A program made the translations under genes and the position numbers. DNA of 64,000 nucleotides, from assembly GCA_026826555.1 (NCBI GenBank), contig JAKSZT010054304.1:34837424-34901423 (forward strand), given 5' to 3'. Below, one piece after another: positions 22,985-34,602 of this stretch (positions are counted from its first letter, which is position 1; every line of letters begins with the position of its first letter). The DNA comes from Tolypeutes matacus (lineage: Eukaryota > Chordata > Mammalia > Cingulata > Chlamyphoridae). The notes beneath the pieces are model-generated. The model was not told the origin of the DNA and searched no databases. It saw only the letters and a program-made list of their open reading frames with translations.

Positions 22985-23940
22985 CAGGGTATTATATTTG
23001 GGTTGCTTTTCACATATTGTTTCTTTTTTCTCATTAAGTCAAAGTTTTTGATTTACTGTCATTTTGTAATACAATTTGAAATCTGGAAGTATGAGTCTTC
23101 TAACCCTGCTCTTTTTCAAGAGACTTTTGGCTGTTTAGGCCCCTTGCAATTCCATATAAGTTTAAGGATTGGTTTTTCCATTTCTGCAAAATGACTGCCA
23201 GTATTTTAATAGGGGTTAAATTGAAATTGTATACTTCTCTGGGTAACAGTGACATATTTAAAATGTTAACTCTTTCAATCTATGGACATGGAATGTCTTG
23301 CCATTTATTCAGGTCCTCTTTAATTTCTTTCAGCAGTGTTTTATAGTGTTCAATTTATAAGTTTTCTATCCTTAGTTAAATTTATTCTTAGATATTTTAT
23401 TCTTTTAGATGCTATTGTAAAAAGAATTGTTTCCTTAAATTCTTAGTTTCCTTTTTGGATTGTTTATTGTGTGTTGATCTTGCACACTGTCACCTTGCTG
23501 AATTCATTTATTATCTCTAATAGTTTTCTTTTGGATTCTATATATGAGATCATGTCATCTGCAAATAGAGGTAGTTTTGCTTCTTTCTTTGCGATTTGGG
23601 TACCTTGTATTTATTTTTCTTGACTAATTGCTCTGACAAGAACTTCTAGTATAATATTGAAGAGCAGTGGTGAAAGCAGATATGCTTGTCTCATTCTTGA
23701 TCTTAAGGGGAAATCTATATTTGTAAGGGAAATTGGCTATAATTATCTTTTTTTGTGAAGTCTTTACCAGCACTTGGTATCAGAGTAATGCTGACCTCAT
23801 AGAATGAATTAGGAAGTGTTCCTTCCTCTTGAATTCTTTGAAAGAATTTGAGAATTATGGATATTAATTCTTCTTTAAATGTTTAATAGATTCCACCAGT
23901 GAAGCCATTTGGCCCTGGAATTTTCTTTGGTGGAAGGCTT
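22985..23940 (-). mobile_element. Old L1, ORF2 reverse-transcriptase part
   Basis: Antisense L1 ORF2. The reverse complement of 23554-23565 encodes FADD, the L1 reverse-transcriptase active-site motif, so the metal-binding aspartates are still readable, though the frame is broken around it. The sequence stops at 23940 in 'tggtggaaggctt' and resumes at 30586 with the same 13 bases, where a later L1 inserted. The 3' end near 22985 is truncated within ORF2. Confidence 0.85.
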
Positions 23941-26919
23941 AAACTTTTTTTTAATTAGAGAAATTGTGGGTTTACAGAACAATCATTCATTAAATACAAG
24001 ATTTCCATACACCACACACTACTAACACCTTGCATTGTTAAAACTGATGATAGCACATTTTTATAATTGTACTATTAACTAAAGTTCATGGTTTAACTTA
24101 GAGTTCACTGTGTGTAGTGTAGTTCCATGGATTCTTTACAAATGTTCTTTGATTTTGTTACCATATATACAATCCAACATTTTGCTTTCATTAGTATTCA
24201 GATATATATTTCAGTGTTGTTAATTGTGTTCATAATGTTGTGCTACCATCCATTATCAAAACCTTTCCATCATTCCAAATAGGAAACCTGTACATTTTAA
24301 ACCTTAACTTCTCACTCTTTATCCTCATCCTATAACCTTGTAGCCTATATTTTAGCTCCTGACTCTATGAGTTTATTTATTCGAATTGTTTCAAGTTAGT
24401 GAGATCATACAATATTTGTTTTTTTTATGTCTGGTTTATTTCACTCAAACCATTGGAGTGCAAATATTTGTTCGAGTCCCTGCTTTCAGGGCTTCTGGGT
24501 ATATACTTAATAGTGGGATTCCTGGGTCATAGGGTCATTCTATATTTAGCTTTCTGAGGAACTGCCAAACAGCCTTCCACGGTGGCTGTGCCATTTAACA
24601 TTCCCACCAGCCATGAATGAGTGTTCCCATTTCTCCACATCCTCTCCAACATTTACTATTTTCCATTTTTATTTAATAGAAGTCATTCTAAGGGGTGTGA
24701 AATGGTATGTCACTGTGGTTTTGATTTGCCTTTCCATGAAGGCTAATGATATTGAACATCTTTTCATGTGCTTTTTGGCCATTTATATATCTTCTTTGGA
24801 GAGCTGTCTATTCAAGTCTTTTGTCCATTTTGAAAATTGGGTTGTCTGACTTTTTCTTGTTAAGTTTAAGGATTTCTTTATATATTCTGAATACTAAAAC
24901 ATTGGTTATGTGGTTTTCAAATATTTTACAATATTGTGTAGGTTTTCATTTTATTTTCATGTTATCATGAAACATTTGACATACAAAAGTTTTTAATTTT
25001 GATGGGGTCCAATTTATCTATTTTTCTTTTGCTGCTTGTGCTTTGGAAGTAAAAGTTATGAAACCATTGTCTAACACAAAGTCCTGAAGATGTTTCCCTA
25101 CATCTTCTACTAGTCTGATAGTTCTAGCTCTTATATTTAGGCCTTTGATTCATTTTGAGTTGATTTTTGTACATGGTATGAGGTAGGATTTCTCTCTCTC
25201 TCTCTCTTTTTTTCGCAAATGAAGATCCAGTTTTCCCAACACCATTGTTGAAGAGACTATTCTTTCCCGGGTGAGTGGTCTTTACTACCTTGACAAAAAT
25301 CATTTGGCCTTAAAAGTGAGGCTTGATTTCCGTGCTCTCAATTCAATTCCCTTGGTCTATATGTCTGTCTTTGTGACAGTACTATGCTCTTTTGATTACC
25401 TGGCTTGTAATAAGTTTTAACATCAGGAACTGTGAGTCTTCAAACTTCATTTCAAGATGGCTTTAACTATTCATGGCCTTTTACCCTTCCATGTAAATGT
25501 GATGATTGGTTTTTCCATTTCTGCAAAGAAGGTTGTTAGAATTTTTATTGGGATTGCTTTAAATCTATAAATTACTTTGGGTAGGATTGCCCTTTTAATG
25601 ATATTTAGTTTACCAATCCATGAACACGGAATGTCCTTCTTTTATTTAGGCCTTCTTGGATTACTTTTAACAATGGTTTGTAGTTTTCTGTGTACAAGTC
25701 CTTAACATCCTTGGTTAGATTTATCCCTTTATATTTGATTCTTTTATATGCAATTGTGAATGGAATTTTTTTTTCTTGATTTCTTCTTCTTGTTCACTGC
25801 TTGTGCATAGAAACACTACTGGGTTTTGGATGTTGATCTTGTACCCTGCCAATTTGCTGAATACATTTATTAGCTCTAAGAGTTTTGTTGTGAATTTTCA
25901 GAATTTTCTGTATATAGGATTATATCATCTGCAAATAAGGAAAGCTTTAGTTCTTCCTTTCCAATTTGGATGCTTTTAATTTCTTTTTATTAACTAATTG
26001 TTCCTGTACAATGTTGACAAACAGTGGTGACAGTAGGATCCTTGTCTTGTTCCTGATCTTAGAGAGAAAGCTTTCAGCCCTTCATCATTAAGTATGATGT
26101 TATCTGTGGGCTTTTCATATAAATCCTTCATCATGTTGAAGAAATTATCTTCTGTTCCTAGTGTTCTAAGTCTTTTTTATCAAGAATTGGTGCTGCATTT
26201 TGTCAAATGCCTTTTATTTAGCAATTGAGATCATCATCAGGTTTTCTATCCCCATTGTGTTAATGTGGTATATTACATGAATTGATTTTCTTATGTTGAA
26301 CCACCCTTGCATACCAGGGATAAATCCAAATGGACCATGGTGTATAATCTTTAAATATGCTGTTGGATTCAGTTTTCTAGTATTTTGCTGAGGATTTTCA
26401 CATCTATATTCATAAGACATATTGGTCTGTAGTTTTCTTTTCTTGTATCTTTATCTAGTTTTAGTATGAGGGTGATACTGGCCTCATAGAATGAATTAAA
26501 GATTGTTCCCTCCTTTTCAATTTTTTGGGAAAGTTTTAGTAGACTTGGAGTTAAATCTTCTTGGAAAATTTGGTTGAATTCTTCTGGGGAGCCATCTGGT
26601 TCTGGAATTCTCTTTTTTGGGAAGATTTTGATTTCTGATTCAATCTTTAATTGCAATTGGTTTTGGGGGATCTAATTATTCTAAAGTCAATGTAGGTTGT
26701 TTGTGTGTTTCTAAGAATTTGTCCATTTCATCTAGATTATCTAATTTATTGACATACAGTTGTTCATAGTGTGTGCTTAAAGTCCCTTTTATTTCAGCTG
26801 GGTTGGTAGTAATATCACCTTTACCCATTTCTGATTTTAGTTATTTGTATCCTCTCTATTTTTTTCTTTGTTGACCTAGCTAATTAATTATCAATTTTAG
26901 TGATCTTTTCAAAGAACCA

Positions 26920-27018
26920 TTTTTTTTTTTTTTTTTTGAGGTACCAGGGCCAGGGATTGAATCCTGGACCTTATATGCGAGAAGCCAGTGCTCAACCACA
27001 GAGCCACATAGGCTCTCC
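26920..27018 (-). mobile_element. DAS-type SINE
   Basis: Minus-strand SINE with head at 27018 ('ggagagcctatgtggctctg'), a B-box-like 'ggattcaatcc' and a T-run (A-tail) at 26920-26937. It is inserted in L1 ORF2. Confidence 0.9.
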
Positions 27019-27050
27019 TGAGTTGGTTTTTTCATCATTTGTTTTGCTTG

Positions 27051-27145
27051 TTTTTTTTTTTTTTTTTTAGGAGGCACCAAGGATTGAGCCTGGAACCTCC
27101 CATGTATGAAGCAGGTGCTCAACCATTTGAGCCACATCTGCTCCC
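27051..27145 (-). mobile_element. DAS-type SINE
   Basis: Second minus-strand SINE 30 bp away from the first, head at 27145 ('gggagcagatgtggctcaaa'), B-box-like 'ggctcaatcct' and a T-run at 27051-27068. Both lie within the sequence between 'caaagaacca' and 'ttttggctttgttgattc', which would be nearly continuous in L1. Confidence 0.9.
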
Positions 27146-28253
27146 TTAAATAAACAACTTTTGGCTTTGTTGATTCTTTCCATCATCATCCCTTTGTTAG
27201 TTGTCCTGGGTGAGTCTGATGAACTGTAGAGTAGGTGTTGGCTGCAACTCTGCTGAGATTCCGGGCTCAATCGGTATATTAACAGTCAGAAGATTTAAAT
27301 CCCTGGGACACTTATTTAATGGGTCTAATGCTAATTATAGGTTCAAATAAAAAAGACATAAGAGCTGTGTGTAGGAAAATTATAAATGAGTCCAATTCCA
27401 ATACATTGAGGGGATATGTTATCATATATTCAAAGGGAAGGCCCACTGACAAGGTGCTGAATTTCTGGGATTGTCTACCCTGCCTAGAGTGTCTAGATGT
27501 CTCTAAAGCCCTCAGGAGTACTTGAGGTACTTGAGGTACTGTTAACTGTGGCACTCAGTGAGATCCCCCTGAGACATGCCTAAGTGTAACATCTAGAATA
27601 ACCTCCTGGCTTACTTTGAAATCTTTAGCCATAAAAACTCATCAGTATTTAATATTTCCCCCTTTTGTTCTAGGTCTTTTACCAAATGCATCACTAGTTG
27701 GCCCTTGGTAATAATCCCTCAGTGCCAGGGAGGCTTACCCCTGGGAATCATGTCCCACACTGGTGGTTGGGTAGTGAGTTTATATGCCAAGTTTGGCTTT
27801 GAGAGAGGCCACAATTGAACAACAAGGAGGTTTTCAGGACATAACTCTTTTTTTTTTTTTTTTAAAACAAACATTTCAGTGTATTATTTTTCACTCCAGT
27901 TAAATAACCAATGCCCAGTTGAGATTTAAAATACAAGCTGGTCACTAAGAAATCGTAAGACAGTTAACTAGTGCAGGGCCATGAGGAAAGTAAAAAATAA
28001 GTTTAAGTGCCACAAGGTGCATTTGAAATGAACACAAACAGAGATGTGTCCAATGAAATTCTCTCTAGTCAGAAATTATAATATACCCTTCACTTAAGGT
28101 CCATGTTAGAAAATTCTGAATAAAAGCAGAGAAAATAGAAACTCATAAACATTTAATATGCAGTGAGAATGAGGCACAGAAATTGAAGGTAGTGAGTGTA
28201 TCCTATGTATCTCTGCCTAACAGACTGTCATTAAAAGAGGGTGCTGCACAAAG

Positions 28254-28284
28254 CATAAAGTGGGATAAGTAATCCCACTTTATG
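28254..28284. other. Perfect 13-bp hairpin
   Basis: 'cataaagtgggat' (28254-28266), loop 'aagta' and the exact complement 'atcccactttatg' (28272-28284). It lies inside the retrocopy and would fold in the parent RNA. It is too short for a miRNA precursor on its own. Confidence 0.85.
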
Positions 28285-28499
28285 TGCCAAGAGAACTAGT
28301 TTCATTTTTTAAAATGAACACACTAGCCAAGGAGAAATTAAGTGGCTGTCCCATTAAGTGACTGAGATTCCAACCTGAATCTTCAAACCACATTACATCC
28401 CAGGAAGTGGAAACTAAGTGCTTGTGGAATAAATGGATGGTTTCCTCATTCATAGAGAATGCATACAGAGTGCCTTTCCTTTGAACGAAATTTCTATCA

Positions 28500-28685
28500 A
28501 TAAGGAAAATGAGAGAGAACTATTATCTATTAAGCACCGCTCCAAATCAGATCATCTACAAACAGGTAGATATCACCCCTCCAGATTTACAAATGGAGAT
28601 AAAAGAGACCAGAGAGGTTATAATTATAGGTGACTTGTCCAAGGTCACCCAGCTCCTAGAACTTTAAAATTAATGGCAGTTAATA
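28500..28685 (-). mobile_element. MIR fragment within the retrocopy
   Basis: Antisense on plus: 'gacttgtccaaggtcaccca' and 'agatttacaaatggagataa' are the reverse of the MIR core. It is part of the copied transcript, not an independent insertion at this site. Confidence 0.75.
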
Positions 28686-28758
28686 CTGAGTTTTTTGTTT
28701 ACTACATGCTAACGTGAGAGGTACTATTCTAAGTGTTTTTCTCTCATTCAATCTTCAG
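28686..28758 (-). mobile_element. MIR 3' part at 5' end of retrocopy
   Basis: 'tttactacatgctaacgtg' and 'actattctaagtgtttttct' match the reversed MIR 3' half. The fragment ends exactly at the target duplication, so the retrocopy starts inside a MIR. Confidence 0.65.
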
Positions 28759-29261
28759 AGGACATAACTCTTAGGCAAAATATAAAACTAGGATAAAGTT
28801 TCAATTTCATAAGAATGAGGTTCATAAGTACAAGCATCAATTTCAAGGGGCTGGCATATTGGTCTATCCTCCTTCACTAGGCACTGCCCATGTGTTTTAG
28901 GGGTTCTTTCCACTTTATTAGAGAATGTAGCCAGATGAGAATTCAATATTCCTTTGGTTATTGTGTGAGTCTCCACCTAGTTAGCCAACACCCTATGACC
29001 ACTTAAACACATTCATAGATCCTTGATTTTTAAGAAAAGTTAATTTTTGTATAAGGTGTGAGATAGGGGTCCTTTTCTTTCTTTTGAATATGATTATCCA
29101 GTTCTCTTAGCAGCATTTGTTGCATAGATTGTTCTGGTCCAGCTGGGAGGGCTTGAAAGCCTTGTCAAAAAATCACTTGACCATAGATGTGATGGTCAAC
29201 TTCTGAGTTCTTGATTCAGTTCCATTGGTCAATCTGTCTGTCTTTATATCAGTACCATGCT

Positions 29262-29292
<31 letters not shown>

Positions 29293-30585
29293 CCACCGTA
29301 GCTAAGTAATATGCTTTAAAGTCAAGAAATGAAAGTCCTCCAACTTCATTTTTCTTTTTAAAGACATTTTTGGCTATTTGGTGACCCTTACCCTTCCAAA
29401 TAAATTTGACAATTGACTTTTCCATTTCTGCAAAAAAAGGCTGTTGGAATTTTTATTAGAATTACTTGGAATCTGTTATGTTTATTGTTTTGTGTTCTTT
29501 GCTTCTGTCCCTTGCCCTACTGAGAGTTGAGCAACACTGTCTTGGGCTGCTGACCCCCAAAGCATGTCTCCTGAATAGCTTTTAGCCCTTTCTCCATTGT
29601 TTTAGTGAGAGAGTTGAGCCTGGCCTGCCTACTCTGGCACCATCTTCCCAGAATGCCTCCTGAATCCTTACTTTTTTTTAATGTAAGCATTTAGAGCTAT
29701 ACATTTTCCTCTCAGCACTGCCTTTTTGGCAACCTCCCTGTTTCTCAAGAGACATCTCCTTCTTCTTGGTGTTTGAAACTGGCCAGCTTTTGCCCTACAC
29801 TATTCACCTTTATAGTTTTTTACACTCTTTTGTTGTTTCAAGCTCCTTTTGTCTTCTAGCATGTGCATGTTGGAGAGGACTTTACCAAATCAGTCTTTCT
29901 CAACCCAAACAGGCCAGGGATCCATGAATGTGGTGAAGTCTGGCTCCAAATTACCCCAGGGAGGGGATCAGAAAGGGCACCAACAACTTTGCCAACAACT
30001 CCCCAAAGCTGAGCTTTTCTGACCCACCCATGAAATGCAGCCCTTCAACTAACTGCCCCTGCAGCTCTGAGGAAGCATGACATCTTTAAGTCTTCATCCC
30101 TGCTGCAGCATCCCCTTTCTGGGGAGTTATGAAACAATGACTGCCTCTGTTTTTGTTGGGGATGGTTTGAAACAATAGCTGGACTCAGAGCCAGGCCCCC
30201 AGTCATCTGAAATCTCTTATCAAAAACCATGATCAGTGATCAGCTGTGTGCCCACCCATGTTCTTGGGGGAAAGGATTTTTATGTCTCTTTCTGGCACCA
30301 GTGAGCTAGCCAGTGGTGGGATCCGTTGGAGGCCTACTGTGAGAATGGTGGATGGGCTCCCATGGACACCAGTAGGGACTGCACAGAAAAATCAATTTAC
30401 TATTATTTACTTAATTTATCAGCCTCTTCCTCTAGCTCTTCTCTGGATGTTATACAGTGTTCTTCTGGCCTCTGATATTTCAAAATAATTGTTTCAGACA
30501 GTTTCTGTCTGTTTAATAGTTGTTTTGGTGGAAGGAATCAGTCCTGGAACTCCTTACTCTACTATCTTCCCACAGTCCTCTCCCC

Positions 30586-33400
30586 TGGTGGAAGGCTTTT
30601 GATTATTGTTTCCATCTTTGTAGTTACTATTGGTTTGTTGATGTTTTCTATTTATTCTTGAGTAATTTAGGATTACTGATATATTTCTTGGAAGTTTTCC
30701 TTTTCTTCTAGGTTATCTAGTCTGTTGGCAAATGATTTTTCCCTAGTACTCTCTTATATTCCCTTCTATTTCAATCAGGCCAGTAGTAATATCACCATTT
30801 TCCTTTCTGATTTTAGATATTTTAATCTTTTCTATTTTTTCTTTGCCAATCTAACTAAATGTTTGTAAATTTTGTTGGTTTTCAAAAAACAACCTTTTTG
30901 TTTTGTTTATTCTTTTGATTGTTTTTCTATTCTCCATTTCATCTATTTCTTCTATAATTATTTAACTATTATTTCCTTTCTTCTTCCAATTTTTGGTTTA
31001 CTTTGCTCTTCTTTTCCTAGCTCCTTAAGATGTAAAGTTAGGTTATTAATTTGAAATTTTTCTTCTTTTTAAATATAGATATTTATAGCTATAAATTTCT
31101 CTGTGAGTACACGTTTTGGTATGCTATGGTTTTGTTTTAATTTGTCTCTAAGTATTTTCTAATTTCTTCTTTAACCCACTGGGTGTTTAAAAGTGTGCTG
31201 TTAAATTTCCACATATTTGTAAATTTTCTACTTTCTTTTGTTATTGATTTCTAGCTTCATTTCATTGTGGTCAGTGAGGTTACTTTTTATGATTTCAATA
31301 TTTTAAAATTTATTTAGACTTTTCTCATGCCCTACCATATGGTCTATCCTAGAGAATGATCCATGTGCACTTGAAAAGAAGCTATATTCTGCTATTTTTT
31401 AATGAAGTATTCTCGATAGGACAGTTATACCTAATTGATTTATAGTGTTGTTCAGTTCCTCTATATCCTTACTCATCTTGTCTTTAGATGTTCTGTCTAG
31501 TAATGAAAGTAGTGTTTTGAAATCTTCAACTATTACTGAATTGTCTATTCCTTTGAGTCTGTCAATGTTTGCTTCATATATTTTGGCACGCTGCTATTAG
31601 GTACATATATATTTATAATTGTTAAATCTTGTTGATTTGACCTTTTTATTCACATTTAATGTCCTTTGTCTATTATAACAGTTTTGACTTAAATTCTATT
31701 TTATCTGATATTATTATAGCAACCTGTACTCTCTTTTGATTATTATTTGCATGAAATATTTTTTTCCATCCTTTCACTTTCAATCTTTTTGTATCTTGGA
31801 TCTAGAAAAGGTCTCTGTAAACAGCACATAGTTCAATCATGTTTATCCAGTCTGCCAATTTCTGTCTTTTGATTGGAGAGTTTATTTCATATATATTTAA
31901 GGAAATTACTCACATGGCAAGATTTACTTCTGCCATTTTGCTAATTGTTTTTTTTTTTGGTAAGTCTTATACCTTTTTTATCCCTTATTTTTTCCATTAC
32001 TGCTTTATTTTTGTTCAGATGATCTTTATAATAAGCCATTTTTGAATCACTTATCCTTTCCTTTTATGTAGATCTTTAGAGATATTTTTGTTATGGTTAC
32101 CATGGTGATTGCATTTAACATGCTAAATCTATTACAATTTAATTTGTGTTGATTCCAATTTTACTTCAATAGTTTACATATACACAGTACCCATACTGCA
32201 CCCTTCCGTTTTATGTTTTTGCCACATATTGCCTCCTTATGCACTGTATACCCAGTAACAAATTTTACAATTGCTTTTTATGCATTTGAATTTTAGTCCT
32301 GATAAGAAATAAGAGAAAAATTGAAATAATGCTGGCATTTATATTTACCCATATTTTCACTTGCCTTGGAGATCTTTATTTCTTTATACAGCATTGAGGT
32401 ACTATCCAGTGTCCTTTCCTTTCAACATGGAGGACTCCATTTATCATTTCCTGTACGGAAGGTCTAGTGGTAATGATTTTCCTCAGTTTTTGTTTGTCTG
32501 GAAATGTCTTCATTTCTCTCTCATTTTGAAGGACAACTTGGTTGGGCATATTATTCTCTGGTAACAGCTTTTTTATTCTTTCAGCACTTTAAATATGTCC
32601 TCCTACTTCCTTGTACTCCCCATGGTTTCTATTGAGAAACTAGATGCTAATCCTATTAAGGATCCCTTTATGTGACATGTTGTTTCTCTCTTGCTATTTT
32701 GAAGATTCTGTCTTTGTCTTTGATCATAATGAGTCTTGGTATAGATCTGTTTTGGTTCATACTGCTTGGCATTTGTTGCGAATTTTGGATTTGTATTTTC
32801 ATATTTTTCATCAGATTTGGGAAGTTTTCTGCCATTATTTCTACAAAAACCTTTTTGGTCCTTTATCTTTCTTTTCTCCTTCTGGGACTCCTATGACAAA
32901 TGTACTTATATGCTTTATAGTGTTACACTTTACTCAGGCTCTCTTCATTTTTTTTTCCATTCTTTTTTCCATTTGCTCCTCATCCTGAACACTTTCAATA
33001 TTTTGTTTTCAAGTTCACTGGTCCTTTCTTCTGCCTCTTCCACTCCGCTCTTGATCCTTTCTATTGAATTTTTTCACTTCTATTGCAGTTTTGAGTTCCA
33101 GATTTCCATTTGGTCCTTTTTTATAATTCATGTCTCATTGAAATTCTCATTTTGTTCACAGAGTATTTCCCTGATATCCTTTAGTTCTTTTTCCATGTTT
33201 TCCATTAGTTCATTGTTGCTACTTATGAGAACTGGTCTAAGATCTTTGATTAGTAATTTCAGAGACTACACTTACTTGTTTTGAAATATTTTCTGTCAAA
33301 TTCTTTGTCCTCTGTGACTGGGCCTCATTTTCCTATATCCTTATATGTTTTGTAATTTTTTTGTTGAGAACTGGATAGTCTGAATATTGTGTTGTGGTCA
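30586..33400 (-). mobile_element. Old L1: ORF1 and 5' part of ORF2
   Basis: Continuation of the L1 broken at 23940, with the 13-bp duplication at 30586-30598. The reverse complement of 31850-31885 is the canonical ORF2 start region (INGLNSPIK-like; plus 'tctgtcttttgattggagag'). From there to about 33250 is decayed ORF1 with a coiled-coil-like coding pattern. The plus-strand frames here (up to 172 codons, 32644-33284) are Ser/Phe/Leu-rich antisense shadows. Confidence 0.85.
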
Positions 33401-34560
33401 CTCTGGAAGTCTAGTTCTATTCTTCAATCTGTCAGACTAAGAACAGGAAGGAAAATAAAGAAAAAAGAAAAGAAAAAAGGGAAGGAAAGAAAGAGAATGG
33501 AGAAACAAGGAAAAAAATACTAACAAACAGACAAAACATCCACACAAAAAGACAAGGAAAAAAATACTGAAGTGCACTGCCTTTTCAAGATTCTTTTTAT
33601 GTGCCACTGGAAAGTCAGAAACTGCTGCTTTTGAACCCCAAACCTAGGCCAGCATGCCTGCTTGTCCTTCAGGGGTCTACAAGATACAAGGTAGAGAAAG
33701 AAAATGACAGCAGCAACAACAACAACAAAGATGCAAAAAGCAGATGTGCACTGGCTCAATAGTGTCCCTCTAGATACTGGTGCAAGGCCAGAAGACACTG
33801 AATCTGAGAGAAAGGCTAGTATCTCTGTTGGTCTCTCAGTGATCCACCAGCTGCCCGACCCCCCCCCCCCAAAAAAAAAAAACAGCAACAAAAAACAAGC
33901 AAACAAAAAACACACACACAGAAGAAAGAGAAAGAAGAAACCCAAATAATGAAAAAGCATACTGGATCTTTAAGTCCTGTAGATGCTGGCTGAGGCCAGA
34001 AGCCACTACTGAGAAGGTTGAAACCAAGACCAGAGTCTATTTGGGCCCTCAGGGATCTGTCAAACCAGGAAATGCCCCCCCACCTCACACACACAGAAGA
34101 AGAAAAATAAACAGCCAAAGAAGGTACAGTAGCTCTTTATGTCCAGGTGGATGCTGGTGGGCGGCTGGAAGTACTGCTTCCCAGTAGGCTGAAACCAAGG
34201 CCAGCTTCTACCTTGGTCTCTCAATGATCTCCCAGACCAACACTGAACCTCAATCCCAATTTTCAGAAGAGGAGATTTTATCTGCCAGACCTGGCCCCTG
34301 ATGTCAGCACCTGGAATCAATCGAACTGTGTTGCTCTAGTCAAAGCTGTTTCTGCAGCTACTGCTGCAGGGCTCACCAATGGCGATTGGTCACTGCTTTG
34401 TGCTTTCACTTACAAAAGCTGGACTCCCTGCTGACTCTCACTTCCTCTGGCACTCCTGTATTTGTTCTCAATGTCCATTCTGGTTCCAGGGTTACTATCA
34501 AGTTAATTCCACTCTCACTTTCCAGCTCTTTCATTTTTCTAGTGTAGGGAATGATTTGTG
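33401..34560 (-). mobile_element. Old L1 5' UTR with tandem monomers
   Basis: Upstream part of the same L1. About four related units can be anchored by a similar block: 'gtccttcagg' (33664), 'ggtctctcag' (33830), 'ggccctcagg' (34043) and 'ggtctctcaa' (34215), spaced about 166, 213 and 172 bp. Each unit also has a 'gccagaag'/'aaaccaaggcc'-type block and an A/CA-rich spacer. A purine-rich tract covers 33435-33520. Minus-strand frames of 86-146 codons are products of these repeats. Confidence 0.65.
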
Positions 34561-34602
34561 AAACTTCCTATTCCTCCATTTGCCCCCAAACTTTTTATTA
34601 AC

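Larger units (their letters stand above)
24470..27176 (-). pseudogene. L1 ORF2 RT and C-terminal remnant
   Basis: Encodes, on the minus strand and with several stops and shifts, the L1 ORF2 reverse transcriptase and C-terminal domain. L1 ORF2 protein normally nicks DNA and copies RNA into the nick. The fragment at 26656-26369 has residues such as [13 protein letters not shown] and [12 protein letters not shown]. The next, 26420-26214, has [19 protein letters not shown] lies at 25924-25935. Two SINEs interrupt it at 26920-27145. No start codon or endonuclease domain is attached, so it is dead. Confidence 0.88.
27850..28758 (-). pseudogene. Processed retrocopy of unknown transcript
   Basis: An intruder of 909 bp in the L1 3' UTR, flanked by perfect 14-bp duplications 'aggacataactctt' (27836-27849 and 28759-28772). 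On the minus strand it ends in an A-run (T-run on plus to 27863), with a variant poly(A) signal AATACA (plus 27880-27885) about 17 nt before it. The L1 reads continuously when it is removed. Its 5' two-thirds holds pieces of about three MIRs, all in sense with the copied RNA. There is no meaningful open frame, so the source was probably a 3' UTR or a non-coding RNA. I cannot name the parent. Confidence 0.8.
27177..29690 (-). mobile_element. Rearranged second L1 inside the L1
   Basis: In sense (right to left): an L1-like 5' start near 29670 ('gaagatggtgccagagtagg'), a short 5' UTR to about 29490, then a jump to late ORF2 (29480-29025), then an L1 3' UTR with the extra module (29010-27177). The last half kilobase and the A-tail are missing at 27177. 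The surrounding L1 also lacks about 180 bp of ORF2 at this junction. A separate 909-bp retrocopy (27850-28758) interrupts the 3' UTR. Deletion or recombination after insertion is the simplest reading, but the order of events is inferred. Confidence 0.65.
23941..30585 (-). mobile_element. L1 insertion with 13-bp TSD, rearranged inside
   Basis: A minus-strand L1 flanked by perfect 13-bp duplications 'tggtggaaggctt' at 23928-23940 and 30586-30598. Its 5' end at 30585 looks like a true L1 5' terminus: the reverse complement reads 'aagatagtagagtaaggagt', the degraded A-TGGCGGAGCAAGGAG-type start. In sense it runs: 5' UTR 30585 to about 29755; a scrap of ORF2 endonuclease region to 29690; a foreign L1-derived block (29690-27177); ORF2 RT and C-terminal region 27176-24470; 3' UTR to 23941. 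ORF1 and most of the endonuclease are missing. The RT motif FADD is readable at 25924-25935. Confidence 0.8.

Noticed and set aside
32644..33284. Plus-strand frames up to 172 codons
   Set aside because: Antisense of L1 ORF1; composition follows the T-rich antisense strand of an A-rich coding sequence.
33520..34320. Minus-strand frames of 146, 100 and 86 codons
   Set aside because: They run through tandem 5' UTR units and poly-C/A stretches of an old L1; not protein-like.
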